From contig JBAOIR010000009.1 in assembly GCA_037045585.1 (NCBI GenBank), forward strand, positions 1-64,000: DNA of 64,000 bases. Reading direction: 5' to 3'. The translations under genes and the position numbers were made by a program. Under the pieces are notes generated by a model. The model did no database searches. It saw only the letters and a list, made by a program, of their open reading frames with translations, and was not told the DNA's origin. Shown one piece after another: positions 1-10,475 of this stretch; position 1 is the first letter of the stretch, and each line of letters starts with the position of its first letter. This stretch comes from SSF14 sp037045585. GTDB lineage: Bacteria > Actinomycetota > Acidimicrobiia > Acidimicrobiales > Microtrichaceae.

Positions 1-682
1 GTATGCCGCTCTCCCCCAACGCTTTTCGCCGAGCCGTCGCGAAAGGTAGCCGGCGAGCAGCGGTATGCCGAGGAAGATGAGGACGCTCTTGGCGATCTGC
101 CAGGCCGACACGTCGAGGGCGGCCTGCTCCAGGCCCAGCCAGCCGGGCAGGACCGAGAGGTAGAACCAGCCGAGCGCGGCGAAGGCGATGACCTGGAAGA
201 CCGAGTTGAGCGCGACGAGCCCCGCCCGCGGCCTCGCGGTCACCGCAGGCCAGGTCGTTCCAGATGATGACCATGGCGATGCAGCGGGCGAGGCCGACGA
301 TGATGAGGCCGGTGCGGTACTCGGGCAGGTCGGGGAGCAGGAGCCAGGCGAGCGCGAACATGAGCGCTGGGCCGAGGACCCAGTTGAGGACCAGGCTGGA
401 GAGCAGCATCCGGCGGTCGCGCGTCACCGTGTCGAGGCGGTCGTAGCGGACCTTGGCCAGGACCGGGTACATCATGACGAGCAGCCCCAGGGCGATGGGG
501 AGCGAGATGCCGTCGACCTCGACCGCGGACAGGGCATCGCCCAGGCCGGGGACGAGCCGGCCGAGCAGCAGGCCGGCCGCCATGGCGAGGATGATCCAGG
601 CCGGGAGCCAGCGGTCGAGCGTGGAGAGCTTGGTGGCGACGCTCTCGTGGTGCGTCGCTGGGGTGCTCGTTGGTGCGCTCAT
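1..682 (-). CDS. acr3: ACR3-type arsenite efflux permease (3' end outside window, frameshifted)
   Basis: Integral membrane exporter of arsenite, the efflux arm of the arsenic cassette. The frame opens with MSAPTSTPATHHESVATKLS and runs through several hydrophobic helices. It reaches the ACR3 signature GLARCIAMVIIWNDLACGDR, which contains the family's conserved cysteine. Just after this the frame changes near position 230. The continuation LVALNSVFQVIAF, then WFYLSVLPGWLGL, sits one base out of phase, so one extra base lies in the G/C run there. The gene leaves the window at position 1. The ATG is 8 nt downstream of the arsM stop, so the two are probably co-transcribed. Identity is firm. The frameshift is probably a sequencing error because the coding signal resumes intact. 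Confidence 0.85.
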   Translation of the reverse strand, partial: MSAPTSTPATHHESVATKLSTLDRWLPAWIILAMAAGLLLGRLVPGLGDALSAVEVDGISLPIALGLLVMMYPVLAKVRYDRLDTVTRDRRMLLSSLVLNWVLGPALMFALAWLLLPDLPEYRTGLIIVGLARCIAMVIIWNDLACGDREAAGGARRAQLGLPGHRLRRARLVLPLGPARLAGPGAGRPRRVGLADRQERPHLPRHTAARRLPFATARRKALGESGI

Positions 683-690
683 GGACCCGG

Positions 691-1638
691 TCAGTCCTTC
701 GGCTTGGTGGCGCGGATGAAGGCGCTCGCGAACGCGCCTTCAAGTGCCTCGACGGCCTCGTCCATCGACAGCCCGGCCGGCAGCTGGGCCGGGTCGAGCA
801 TGTCGCCCATCGCCTCGAGGGCGTCACGGTCGTACTCGCGCGTCACCTCGATGCCGGCGTCCTCGAAGCCGGCCGCGGCCAGCTTGGCGAGGTAGTCGTC
901 GTCCCGCAGCGACCCGGAGATGCAGCCTGTCCACAGGGCGACGACCCCGCGCAGCCCGGCCGGGATGTCCCGGGTGAGGACGATGTCGGAGACGGCGAAC
1001 CGACCGCCCGGGCGCAAGCACCCGGAAGGCCTCGCGCAGGACGGCGTCCTTGTCGGCGGACAGGTTGATGACGCAGTTGGAGATGACGACGTCGACGAGG
1101 CGTCGGCCATGGGCACCTCCTCGATGGTGCCGAGCATGAACCGGGCGTTCTCGATCCCGGCCTCCTCCCGGTGCCGCTCGGCGAGGGCGAGCATCTCCTC
1201 GGTCATGCCGAGCCCGTAGGCCATGCCCTCCGGCCCGACCCGGCGGGCCGAGAGGAGGACGTCGAGGCCGCCACCGGAGCCGAGGTCGAGGACGTCCTCA
1301 CCCGGGGCCAGCTCGGCGAGGGCGGTGGGGTTGCCGCAGCCGAGGGAGGCCGCGAGCGCGGCGTCGAACGGGGTGTCGGCCTTGTCGTAGAGGTTGGAGG
1401 TGATGGGGTCGATTCCCTTGAGCTTGCTGCCCTCGCCGCAGCAGCTCGACGACTCCGCATCGGTCGGCGCGGAGTCACTGCAGCACGTGTTCGTTGCCGG
1501 GGCGTCTGTGCAGCACGAGGTCGCCGCCGGGGCGGGGAAGCAGCAGGAGGTCGAGCGCTCCTCGAGCGCGAGCCGCGCCCACGCGGCATACCGCTCCTTG
1601 ATGGCCGCGCGCACCTGGTCGTCGGTGAGGTGGTCCAT
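691..1638 (-). CDS. arsM: Arsenite S-adenosylmethionine methyltransferase (compensated double frameshift)
   Basis: Methylates As(III) using SAM. The SAM site is visible as VLDLGSGGGLDVLLSARRVG followed by GLGMTEEMLALA. The N-terminal ~80 residues contain four CC pairs (SCC, SCC, TCC, SCC), likely metal-binding, and the fold has the conserved TGCISGSL cysteine. From about 1,100 to 1,018 the open frame gives an unrelated Ser/Pro-rich run. Shifting one base there restores VDVVISNCVINLSADKDAVLREAFRVL, so one base is missing near 1,100 and one added near 1,018. I chose the ATG at 1,638 (MDHLTDDQVR) because AGGA lies 8 to 11 nt upstream. ATG 1,662 and GTG 1,677 are alternatives that would overlap the putative ArsR operator. 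Transcribed with acr3, divergent from arsR. Confidence 0.85.
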   Translation of the reverse strand: MDHLTDDQVRAAIKERYAAWARLALEERSTSCCFPAPAATSCCTDAPATNTCCSDSAPTDAESSSCCGEGSKLKGIDPITSNLYDKADTPFDAALAASLGCGNPTALAELAPGEDVLDLGSGGGLDVLLSARRVGPEGMAYGLGMTEEMLALAERHREEAGIENARFMLGTIEEVPMADASSTSSSPTASSTCPPTRTPSCARPSGCLRPGGRFAVSDIVLTRDIPAGLRGVVALWTGCISGSLRDDDYLAKLAAAGFEDAGIEVTREYDRDALEAMGDMLDPAQLPAGLSMDEAVEALEGAFASAFIRATKPKD

Positions 1639-1661
1639 GTCTGATCCTGTCTCGATGGTCA

Positions 1662-1705
1662 TCGAATCAAGTCCCACTCTCGCGCATTGATTCGAGATCT
1701 GTCAA
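1662..1705. promoter_or_regulatory. Candidate ArsR operator in the arsR/arsM divergent promoter
   Basis: A perfect 9-bp inverted repeat, TCGAATCAA at 1,662-1,670 and TTGATTCGA at 1,687-1,695, is separated by 16 bp. Overlapping it is TTGA-N11-TCAA at 1,687-1,705. ArsR-family repressors bind such TTGA/TCAA dyads. The site lies between the divergent arsR and arsM-acr3 genes, where an arsenic-responsive operator is expected. No footprint is implied. Confidence 0.55.
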
Positions 1706-1714
1706 GATAGACCG

Positions 1715-2116
1715 ATGACCGTCCTGGAGACCCCGACCGCCGCCGATGCCGCCACCTGCTGCGGCCTGGCGACGACCCCGGTGACCGAGGACGACGCGAC
1801 TCGCCTAGCGGGCATGTTCAAGGCGCTCGGCGACCCGGTGCGGCTGCGGATGGCCTCGATGATCGCCTCCGCACCGGAGGTCTGCGTCTGCGAGATCACG
1901 CCGGCCTTCGACCTCTCCAGCGGCACCATCTCCCACCACCTCAAGACCCTGCGCGAAGCGGGGCTGGTCGACTGCGAGCGGCGCGGGACCTTCGTCTACT
2001 ACCGCATCCAGCCCGAGGCGCTGCGCGCCCTGTCGGCCCTCCTCAGCGCCTGCGCTGCTGGGGTCGGCTTCCTCGGGAGCGATCCAAACCCCCGCCCGGG
2101 GCGGTGGCCTGCCTAG
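1715..2116 (+). CDS. arsR: ArsR-family metalloregulator
   Basis: Winged-helix repressor of the arsenic genes, released by As(III). Residues ~35-115 form the helix-turn-helix: MFKALGDPVRLRMASMI, then the metal-site motif EVCVCEI in the position of the ELCVCDL box, then DLSSGTISHHLKTLREAGLV and the wing GTFVYYRI. An N-terminal CC pair (ATCCG) may add ligands. Length 133 residues. The last ~20 residues (GSDPNPRPGRWPA) are low-complexity, and the true end may be earlier if an indel is present, as in neighbouring genes. Divergent from arsM-acr3. Confidence 0.85.
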   Translation: MTVLETPTAADAATCCGLATTPVTEDDATRLAGMFKALGDPVRLRMASMIASAPEVCVCEITPAFDLSSGTISHHLKTLREAGLVDCERRGTFVYYRIQPEALRALSALLSACAAGVGFLGSDPNPRPGRWPA

Positions 2117-2153
2117 CGTGGGTGTTCCCACCTCAGCGACGTCAGGAGACCGC

Positions 2154-2471
2154 ATGTCCGACCAGCACCAGGACCTCACCGGCGGCGAGGCCCTCGACCA
2201 GGCCAAGGAGTACGCCCAGGAGCACCCTGAGCAGGCCAAATGCGCGATCGACGCGCTCGAGGACAAGCTCGACGAGGTGACCGGTGGACGCTTCCGCGAC
2301 GTCATCGACTAGGGCGGGGAGTACCTCGAGGAGGAGTTCGGTATCCCGGCCGACGTCTCACAGAACCCGCCGGCGGACCTGGACCACGACGTCCCGGCCT
2401 AGCTGGCGCCGGTGCCCGACGAGGCCGGCGGCGGCCAGACCACCCCGGACCCGAAGGACCCGACCGGCTGA
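2154..2471 (+). pseudogene. MT0933-type antitoxin gene interrupted by two in-frame TAG codons
   Basis: ATG 2,154 follows AGGAG at 2,144-2,148. The frame encodes a small acidic helical protein, ...LDQAKEYAQEHPEQAK then ALEDKLDEVTGGRFRDVID, typical of the Actinobacterial MT0933 antitoxin-like family. A TAG at 2,310 interrupts it exactly where homologues usually read DKAGEYLEEEFG; the same frame continues with GGEYLEEEFGIPADVSQNP. A second in-frame TAG lies at about 2,400 and a final TGA at 2,469. So 52 residues precede the first stop and about 105 codons make up the whole frame. No toxin gene is adjacent. The stops may be real decay or base errors, given the indel-rich surroundings. Confidence 0.6.
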
Positions 2472-2475
2472 GTCA

Positions 2476-2528
2476 AGAGTGCACAACACGCCGTGTGCCG
2501 ACCTGGCACACGGCGTGTTGTGCACTCT
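2476..2528. terminator. Perfect 24-bp inverted repeat, bidirectional terminator candidate
   Basis: Arms 2,476-2,499 and 2,505-2,528 are exact reverse complements with a 5-nt loop (GACCT). The hairpin lies 4 nt after the antitoxin stop and ~40 nt before the end of the convergent carboxylase gene. There is no clear U tract. A bidirectional terminator is the simplest reading. Confidence 0.65.
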
Positions 2529-2569
2529 CACCGGCCCCGGATCGCCGGACCGGCCACGGGGCTGCGGGC

Positions 2570-4363
2570 TCAGCCCTCGGCGCCGTCCTTGATCTCGCAG
2601 AGCACCGCGCCGTTGGTGACGGTGGCGCCCTGCTCGGCCGACAGGCCGGTGATGACGCCGGCCTTGTGGGCGTTGATCGGCTGCTCCATCTTCATCGCCT
2701 CGAGGACGACGACGAGTTCGCCCTCGGCGACGGTCTGGCCCTCCTCGACGGCGATCTTGACGATCGTGCCCTGCATGGGTGCGGTGAGCGAGTCACCGGA
2801 GGCCCCGGCGCCGCCCTTGGCCGCACCGCTGCGGCGGGGAGCCTTCTTCTTCGCCGCTCCCGCACCGGCCGCGCCGCCGCCGCCCAAGGACAGGCCCCCG
2901 GGCAGGGAGACCTGCGAGTCGCCTGCCGCCGACCTCGACGGTGATGGTCTGGCGCTCCTCGGCCTCGGGAGCGTCGGCTGACCCTCCGGCATACGCGGGG
3001 ATGTCATTGTCGAACTCGGTCTCGATCCAGCGCGTGTGCACCGAGAACTTGGCGTTCGGGTCGGCCGGGCGAAGGCGGGGTCGCGCACCACCTTGGCGGT
3101 GGAAGGGCGCGACCGTGGCGACGCCCTCGATGACCAGCTCGTCGAGCACGCGGCGGGAGCGCTCCAGCGCCTGCTGACGGGTCCGGCCGGTGACGATGAG
3201 CTTGGCCACCATGGAGTCGAAGGCGCCGGCGATGGTGTCGCCCTCGACCATGCCCGCGTCCCACCGGACGCCCGGGCCCTCGGGAACGACGAGCTTGGTG
3301 ACGGTGCCCGGCGCGGGCATGAAGTTGCGCCCTGCATCCTCGCCGTTGATCCGGAACTCGATGGAGTGCGCGTGCGGCTCCGGGTCGTCGTAGCCGAGCT
3401 CCTCGCCGTCGGCGATGCGGAACTGCTCACGCACCAGGTCGATGCCGGTGACCTCCTCGGAGACGCAGTGCTCGACCTGGAGGCGGGTGTTGACCTCGAG
3501 GAAGGAGATGTCCCCGTCGGGGCCGACGAGGTACTCGCAGGTGCCAGCACCGACGTAGCCGGCCTCCTTGAGGATCGCCTTTGAGGCACGCACGAGCTCA
3601 GTCGTGCTGCGCCTCGCTGACGAACGGGGCCGGGGCCTCCTCGACGAGCTTCTGGTTGCGCCGCTGGAGCGAGCAGTCACGGGTCGAGACGACGACGACG
3701 TTGCCGTGCTGGTCGGCCAGGCACTGCGTCTCGACGTGGTGCGGGTGGTCGAGGAACTGCTCGACGAAGCACTCGCCGCGACCGAAGGCCGTGACGGCCT
3801 CACGCACGGCCGACTCGAAGAGCTCGGCGGATCGCCTCCAGCGTGCGGGCGACCTTCAGCCCGCGCCCGCCACCGCCGTACGCCGCCTTGATCGCGACCG
3901 GCAGACCGTGCTCCTTCGCGAACGCGACGACCTCGTCAGGACCCTCGACCGGGTCCGGCGTGCCCGGCACGAGCGGCGCGTTGGCCGTGAGGGCGATGTG
4001 GCGTGCCTTCACCTTGTCGCCGAGGCAGTCGATCGCCTCGGGGCCCGGACCGATCCACACCAGACCGGCGTCGATGACCTTCTGCGCGAAGCCGCCGTTC
4101 TCGGCGAGGAAGCCGTAGCCCGGGTGCACGGCGTCCGCCCCGGCCTGCTTGGCGACCTCGATCAGCTTGTCCTGGAGCAGATAGGAGTCGCCCGGTGTGC
4201 TCCCCCCCAGCGCGTAGGCCTCGTCGGCGACCTTGACGTGCAGGGCGTCCCGGTCAGGCTCGGCATAGACGGCGACGGACCCGATGCCGTGGTCCGTGCA
4301 GGCGCGGGCGATACGGACGGCGATCTCACCACGGTTGGCGATGAGGACTTTGCTGATGGCCAT
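2570..4363 (-). CDS. Acetyl/propionyl-CoA carboxylase alpha chain (biotin carboxylase + BCCP), at least five indels
   Basis: ATP-dependent carboxylation of a C-terminal biotin, for acyl-CoA carboxylase. Visible in order: MAISKVLIANRGEIAVRIAR, the lid GGGGRGLKVARTLE, then GRGECFVEQFLDHPHHVETQ, EVNTRLQVEHCVSEEVTG, and the biotin acceptor EAMKMEQPINAHKAG near the C-terminus, with a Lys/Ala/Gly linker before it. The pieces lie in three reading frames. Frame changes occur near 3,832, 3,597, 3,095, 3,065 and 2,918, each explainable by one added or lost base, and no domain is missing. Full length would be about 597 residues, normal for the actinobacterial AccA3/BccA type. Divergent from the helix-turn-helix gene at 4,497. 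Confidence 0.85.
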
Positions 4364-4496
4364 GTTTCGGACTCTATCGGTCTGGACTGCCTACCCTCGC
4401 GTTGGTGGGGCCGAGGGAGACCGAGGCCACCCACACTTTGCTAGATTCGCAGGAGCAAAGTCGAGGTTGCCGTCAAGGCCATGGGAGGGGGGCGCC

Positions 4497-4946
4497 GTGC
4501 AGGACAGCCACGTCAACGTGGAGCAGCAACGTGCGCTCTATGGGGAACCCTTGGCCGACACCGCTGCTCGCGTCATGGGCGCTCTTGGGCTGACCCAGGC
4601 GCGGCTCGCGCAGGTGCTGCAGATCTCGGCCCCGATGATGTCCCAGCTCATCTCCGCGCAGCGAGTCAAGATCGGCAATCCGGCGGTCGTCCACCGCCTC
4701 CAGTCGCTCAGCGAGCTCGCCGGTCAGGCCGCGGGCATGACGCCTGACGAGGTCACCGAGCGACTCGACACCATCCGCGACGAGCAGGCCACGATGACCG
4801 GTCTCACCGTCCCGGTGGCGCGGGCGTCGACTGCGGCGGCTGAGCTGCGAGCGGTCGCCGCTCCCCAGGAGCTGCGTGCGCTCGCTGACGCCACGACCAA
4901 TGTCGCTCTCGCTGCGCTGTTGCGGTCGGCGGCGGACCCGGACTGA
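4497..4946 (+). CDS. Helix-turn-helix DNA-binding protein paired with a Ser/Thr kinase
   Basis: 149 residues from GTG 4,497, preceded by a strong purine run (GGGAGGGG). An XRE-like helix-turn-helix lies near residues 20-60: GALGLTQARLAQVLQISAPMM, then SQLISAQRVKIGNPAVVHRL. After it come a predicted helical linker and an Ala-rich tail. It ends 3 nt before the kinase ATG at 4,950, so the two are translationally linked. The kinase may modify this regulator or read the same signal (inference). Specific function unknown. Confidence 0.65.
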   Translation: MQDSHVNVEQQRALYGEPLADTAARVMGALGLTQARLAQVLQISAPMMSQLISAQRVKIGNPAVVHRLQSLSELAGQAAGMTPDEVTERLDTIRDEQATMTGLTVPVARASTAAAELRAVAAPQELRALADATTNVALAALLRSAADPD

Positions 4947-4949
4947 GCG

Positions 4950-6302
<1,353 letters not shown>

Positions 6303-6324
<22 letters not shown>

Positions 6325-8206
6325 GCGCGACGGCGCCACACGGCATACCCGATCCCGCCGAGCACGGCGAGGGTGAGCAATCCGCCACCGACGAGCGGGA
6401 GCACCGATCCGTTGTCCGCCTCGACTGGCTTCTTGGCGTTGGCCGCCGGAGTGGTCGCTGACGCAGAGGGCGAGGGTGACGCTGTGCTCGGCATGGCCGC
6501 GGCATACTCCGGCTTGCCGGACTCGGTGCCGTCGACGGTGACGGCGAAACGGACCGGGACCGGGATGCCCTCGACCGCCCCGATGCCCTTTGAGTCCTTG
6601 GTGATGGCGACAGCAATTGTGTAGGTGCCGGCCAGGGCGGCCCCGTCGGTGTAGACATCCGACCGGTTCTTGTACCGAATCTCCGGAGTCCAGTACGGGC
6701 GGGGTTCAGACACGTCCGGGCCTGTCCACAGTGCTGCGGACCTGATGATGGCCGCCTGTCGAGCGGTCGGTCCCAGGATGTCGGCTCCCACCATGAACCA
6801 GGTGTCGCGGTAGGACGTTTTCCACGGGAAGCTTTCGCCGATCCCGAGCAGAGTGAATCTCAGGCGCTGACCGTAGGCCACGGGGATGCGGTAGAAGGAG
6901 GCCTCTCCGGGCACGAGTTCCTCGACATAGGTCCCAGGGGTGAGGGAGAGGGCATCGGAGAGGGCGGTGCCGCCCACGACGGGCGTGCCGGGCCCGTCCG
7001 CCGCAACCTCAGTCACCTCCGGCTTGGCCCGTCCGGCGCCGTCGGGGAGCTGGTCGAGGTTGGTCACCCGGGGGCTCTTCGATGACCCGGACCTCGAAGG
7101 GTGCCGGGGCGGGGGACGGCGCCGTAGCGCCTGGTCACCGTCAGAGTGAGGCTCTCGGACTCGTTGCAGGCGTCGACGGAGGATGCCGAGCTGACGCCCA
7201 AGGCCATCAGGGAGGTGTACGAGCTCTGGCCACTGGCGTCCATGCCACAGTTGCGCCCACCGGGCTCGTCGAGGATCAGGCTCCACGCCTCCTTGCCCAC
7301 CACACCTGAAACCTTGGGCAGGGCCGCCGTCGACACGTGGAGGGTGGAGCCGGGGATGGTGCGCTTGATCCGGTACTTCAACTGGTGAGCGGCGTCCTCA
7401 CCCTCGGTGATGGCATCGGTGTACTGACCGGCGGTCAGTTCAGGGGCGGTCGCGGCGTCATGGGTGCCCTTGATCGGTGTGCCGGTCACCCGGAACGGTC
7501 GCATGGCGCGTTGGCTGAGTTTGTTGATGCTGGCGGCGATCTGGTCGGCGTTGGCGGCGTCGTAGTAGGTGCCCTTGCCGGCGTCGGCGATGCATTGGAG
7601 TTGCCGTCGTGCTTTCTTGCCCACGGCGTAGCCGACGGTGTCGACCTGGAGCTCGATGCCCTTGCCGATGAGCTCCTCGATGACCGCGCAGGGATCCGGG
7701 ACGCAGGATTCTTCGCCGTCGGACACGAGGATGATGTTGCGTTTGCCGTCCGTTCCGAGGTCGTCGATGGCCTTCTCGAGGCAGTAGGCGATGGGGGTTT
7801 CGCCCTTGGCCGTGACTCCGTTGATCTCGGCCTTCAATCCCGCCGCGTCGAGTGTGCCGATCGGGTGGACGAGTTGGGTGTCGACGCAGGCTTCGGGGGT
7901 TCGTGTGCCGCCCGTAACGGTGGCGCCGTAGACGCGTAGCCCGACCTGCGCATCGTCTGGGAGTTTGTCCACGACCGCAGACAGGCCTTGCTTGGCGGCG
8001 TCCATGCGGGTCAGGCCCGAGGGGTCGGCCTCGAGCATCGACCCCGACGCATCGAGCATCAGCAGGAGCTGGCCCGGGCACGCTTTCGCCGGAGCCGGAC
8101 GACGGCGCGGGGTGGGCGCGGCCGTGGCCGTCCCGATGCCGAGGACCCCGAGGACGATGACCAGGAAGCTGGTGATGGCCAAGGACCCGACGTGTGTGCG
8201 TCGCAT
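6303..8206 (-). CDS. Secreted, membrane-anchored von Willebrand factor A protein (frameshifted)
   Basis: Start ATG 8,206 has GGGGAA 7 nt upstream and begins a signal peptide, MRRTHVGSLAITSFLVIVLG, ending at TATAAPTP. The VWA domain follows with the MIDAS motif LMLDASGSM, TPIAYCLEKA, and VSDGEESCVPDPC. Later regions are beta-rich and unassigned (SLTPGTYVEELVPGEASFYR). The C-terminus has an Ala/Ser/Pro linker, one membrane helix (LPLVGGGLLTLAVLGGIGYA) and a basic tail, so the protein is anchored with the VWA part outside. The frame is broken near 7,125 and 7,070. Restoring it gives about 634 residues. Twin palindromes lie just upstream of the start. Confidence 0.75.
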
Positions 8207-8235
8207 GCGTTTCCCCAAGTGTGCGGTGACAAGAA

Positions 8236-8272
8236 GTTTGCGATCGCAAACATACATATTTGCGATCGCAAA
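8236..8272. promoter_or_regulatory. Twin palindromic operator (TTTGCGATCGCAAA twice)
   Basis: GTTTGCGATCGCAAAC at 8,236-8,251 is a perfect 16-bp palindrome, and TTTGCGATCGCAAA at 8,259-8,272 is a perfect 14-bp palindrome. Their centres are 22 bp apart, about two helical turns, so two dimers could sit on the same DNA face. The pair lies 30-66 bp upstream of the VWA start, in an AT-richer island where its promoter should be. Confidence 0.6.
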
Positions 8273-8355
8273 CGCAACCTTCTTGAGCACCAGTCTTCCC
8301 TACCGCGAGACGAGTCAGGGGGTTGAGGGGGTCTCAGCGGTTGGGTCGGGCCGAA

Positions 8356-9350
8356 TCACACGGGCATGAGGCGCATCACGAACTGCCGCAACTGGACGGC
8401 GTTCGCGCACTCGTGCATGTCGACGATCTGCCCATAGAGGTGGGCCACCGAGTCGCCCGTGCCCCACTGCGACGGCGGCTCCGGGTTGAGCCAGTCCACC
8501 CGCTTGGCGCGGGCGACGATCTCAGCGAGCGCATCGAGGCGCGGCTCGGTGTTGTTGGTGCGCGCGTCGCCGAGGATGAGCACCGTGGTGCGGTGCCCGA
8601 CCGCGTCGAGGTAGCGGTCGGTGAAGTCGACCAGTGCAGTTCCGTAGTCGCTGTTGCGGTGCCAGCGCGTCATCCGCGCGGTGTCGGTGAAGGCTGCGGT
8701 CAGGTCCGACCCCGGGGGAGCGGACAGGACGGTCTCGGTGAGCTCATCGCAGACGTTGACGAACCCGAATATGCGGATCCGCCGGAACTGTCCGGCCATC
8801 GCCTGCATGAGCAGGATCGTGAACCGCGAGAACCCCGTGACCGAGCTCGACAGGTCACACAGCAATACCAGGTCCGGACGGTGCGGGGAGCGCCGGCGCA
8901 GAGCCGGGCGGATCGGGACACCGCCCGTCGACATCGAGCGACGCAGCGTCTTGCGGATGTCGATCTCGCCGCGGGCGGCCCGGCGTCGCTTGGCTGCCAT
9001 TCGGCTGGCGAGCTTCTTGGCCAGGGGGAGTGATCGTCGAGCGCAACTCCTGCACCTCGGTGGCCCCCGCAAGGAGGAAGGGAGTCTGCTCGGCAGGTGG
9101 GCGGACGGCATACCGGCTGATCCGCTCCGGACCACGGGCCTCGGCATTGCGACGACGCGACTCGATCTCGACGCGTCGGCGGAACTCCGCGACCGCCGCC
9201 CGCAACTCGTCTCTGGTGAAGCGGTCCGCGAGCTGCTGCCGGCCGGGTTGCTGCGTGCCGCTCCCGCTGCCGCCGGACCCGCCGCTGCCGTCACCACGCC
9301 CACCGGGTACGTCGTCCGCGGCGTCCCGCATCCGGAGCACCGCCCCAGCG
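8356..9350 (-). CDS. CoxE-like VWA protein, truncated at its N-terminus by the contig join
   Basis: VWA domain protein of the CoxE-like type, often encoded with MoxR-type AAA ATPases. Visible: a Gly/Ser-rich linker, LADRFTRDELRAAVAEFRRR, IDIRKTLRRSM, the MIDAS strand DLVLLCDLSSSVTGFSRF, IFGFVNVCDELTET, then RTTVLILGDARTNN and a C-terminal LRQFVMRLMPV. A frame change occurs at a GGGGG run (9,024-9,028), best read as one extra G. Upstream coding stops abruptly at 9,350, where the sequence becomes AT-rich, so the N-terminal part and start are missing. Confidence 0.7.
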
Positions 9351-10475
9351 ATTAACTTATATATTCTTGGCATTCTTATTTTTTTTTTTTCAAATTTATA
9401 AGGGCATATTTGTATTACTCTTATATTTTCTAAATATATTTTTTACCTTATCTTTCAGTTTGAGCTCTTTTATTTTTAATTTACCTTATGAACTATTAGA
9501 CAGGAATTGTTGGATGATCGCCCTTGATTAAATGTTGTTGTTTAAACTGGCAGCCTTGGGCACAAATCATAGCTTTTTCAGTGCATTTTTAATGAGATGC
9601 TAATCGTACAATTTTATGTAAACACTAGCAAGGTTTGGAGTTGAAACTTTTCATAAAATAATAATGTAAGATAGCGCTAAGGATATTAGATTACTAATAT
9701 TTAAGTGTATTATACACAATAAAAAATATCGAATATATATGACGAAATACATAATTAAATTATTATTTTAATTTATGCATAATTAAACAAAAACAGCGAA
9801 TAAAACGAGGAGAATGAAACAAAATCTAATAAAAAAGAAATTTAAATGAGGAACTAACTAAACATAAAATTGTTGAATATCATGTCAATTGAATTATTGA
9901 GGGACAATCTTTAATTTTAGGTTGCCAAAATGTGTTTTTTTGATAGAGGTAAAAATGTTTGCAGTTATTTGATATGTTTTTTATTTTTATTTTGAAGATG
10001 ATAAATTAGATTGAAGTAAGGTTATATAAGCCAAATTTAATCAAATTAAAAGCCTTAATAATCAACCCTATATAATATTCAGTAAGGAATAATATTTATT
10101 CTTCATTTATTAGTCTATGAGCAGTCATTTGCCATTTCCTTTGGCGGATTTTTATGACGCTTTAGTGTCTAATTCTTTAAAATAAAAGCTACTCCCTTTT
10201 GTGGCTCAGTTTAAAAAGAAAAACATGTAGCCCATTGATAATATAGTTACATCATTTTTTTAATGCGTTAATCGACTCATTCAAATAATAACTAATAAAT
10301 CGTAAGTTCCCAATATGAAATTCAATGCGCTTATGGCAACAAGGATATTTTTTGATACTTGTGAATATGTAGCTATCATTTTCATAGAGCTTAACATTTG
10401 CTTCCAATTATCTACGAAATCGCCTTATAAAAGTACTTGAAAAGATCAGAAGAGGGAGTCTAAATGTACTTTATT
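9351..10475. other. Foreign AT-rich stretch between two truncated genes
   Basis: About 1.1 kb of very low-GC sequence, with poly-T and poly-A runs, inside a ~70% GC contig. I see no tRNA, rRNA, transposase or terminal inverted repeat, and no target-site duplication at its edges. The longest reading I would consider is on the minus strand, 10,252-10,407, containing KKYPCCHKRIEFHIGNLRF, with no ATG or ribosome site. Base composition resembles a protist or other low-GC genome. The gene on each side is cut at the boundary, and the two genes are unrelated. This favours an assembly or library chimera over a natural insertion. Confidence 0.8.

Noticed and set aside
2118..2153. Upstream start for the antitoxin gene at the ATG-like MGVPTS codons
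   Set aside because: The AGGAG ribosome site fits only ATG 2,154.
2310..2312. Amber recoding (pyrrolysine) in the antitoxin gene
   Set aside because: No pylT/pylS-like genes or PYLIS evidence here, and the region is full of errors.
9351..10475. Natural insertion sequence or transposon in a single gene
   Set aside because: No transposase, inverted ends or target duplication, and the two flanking genes are different.
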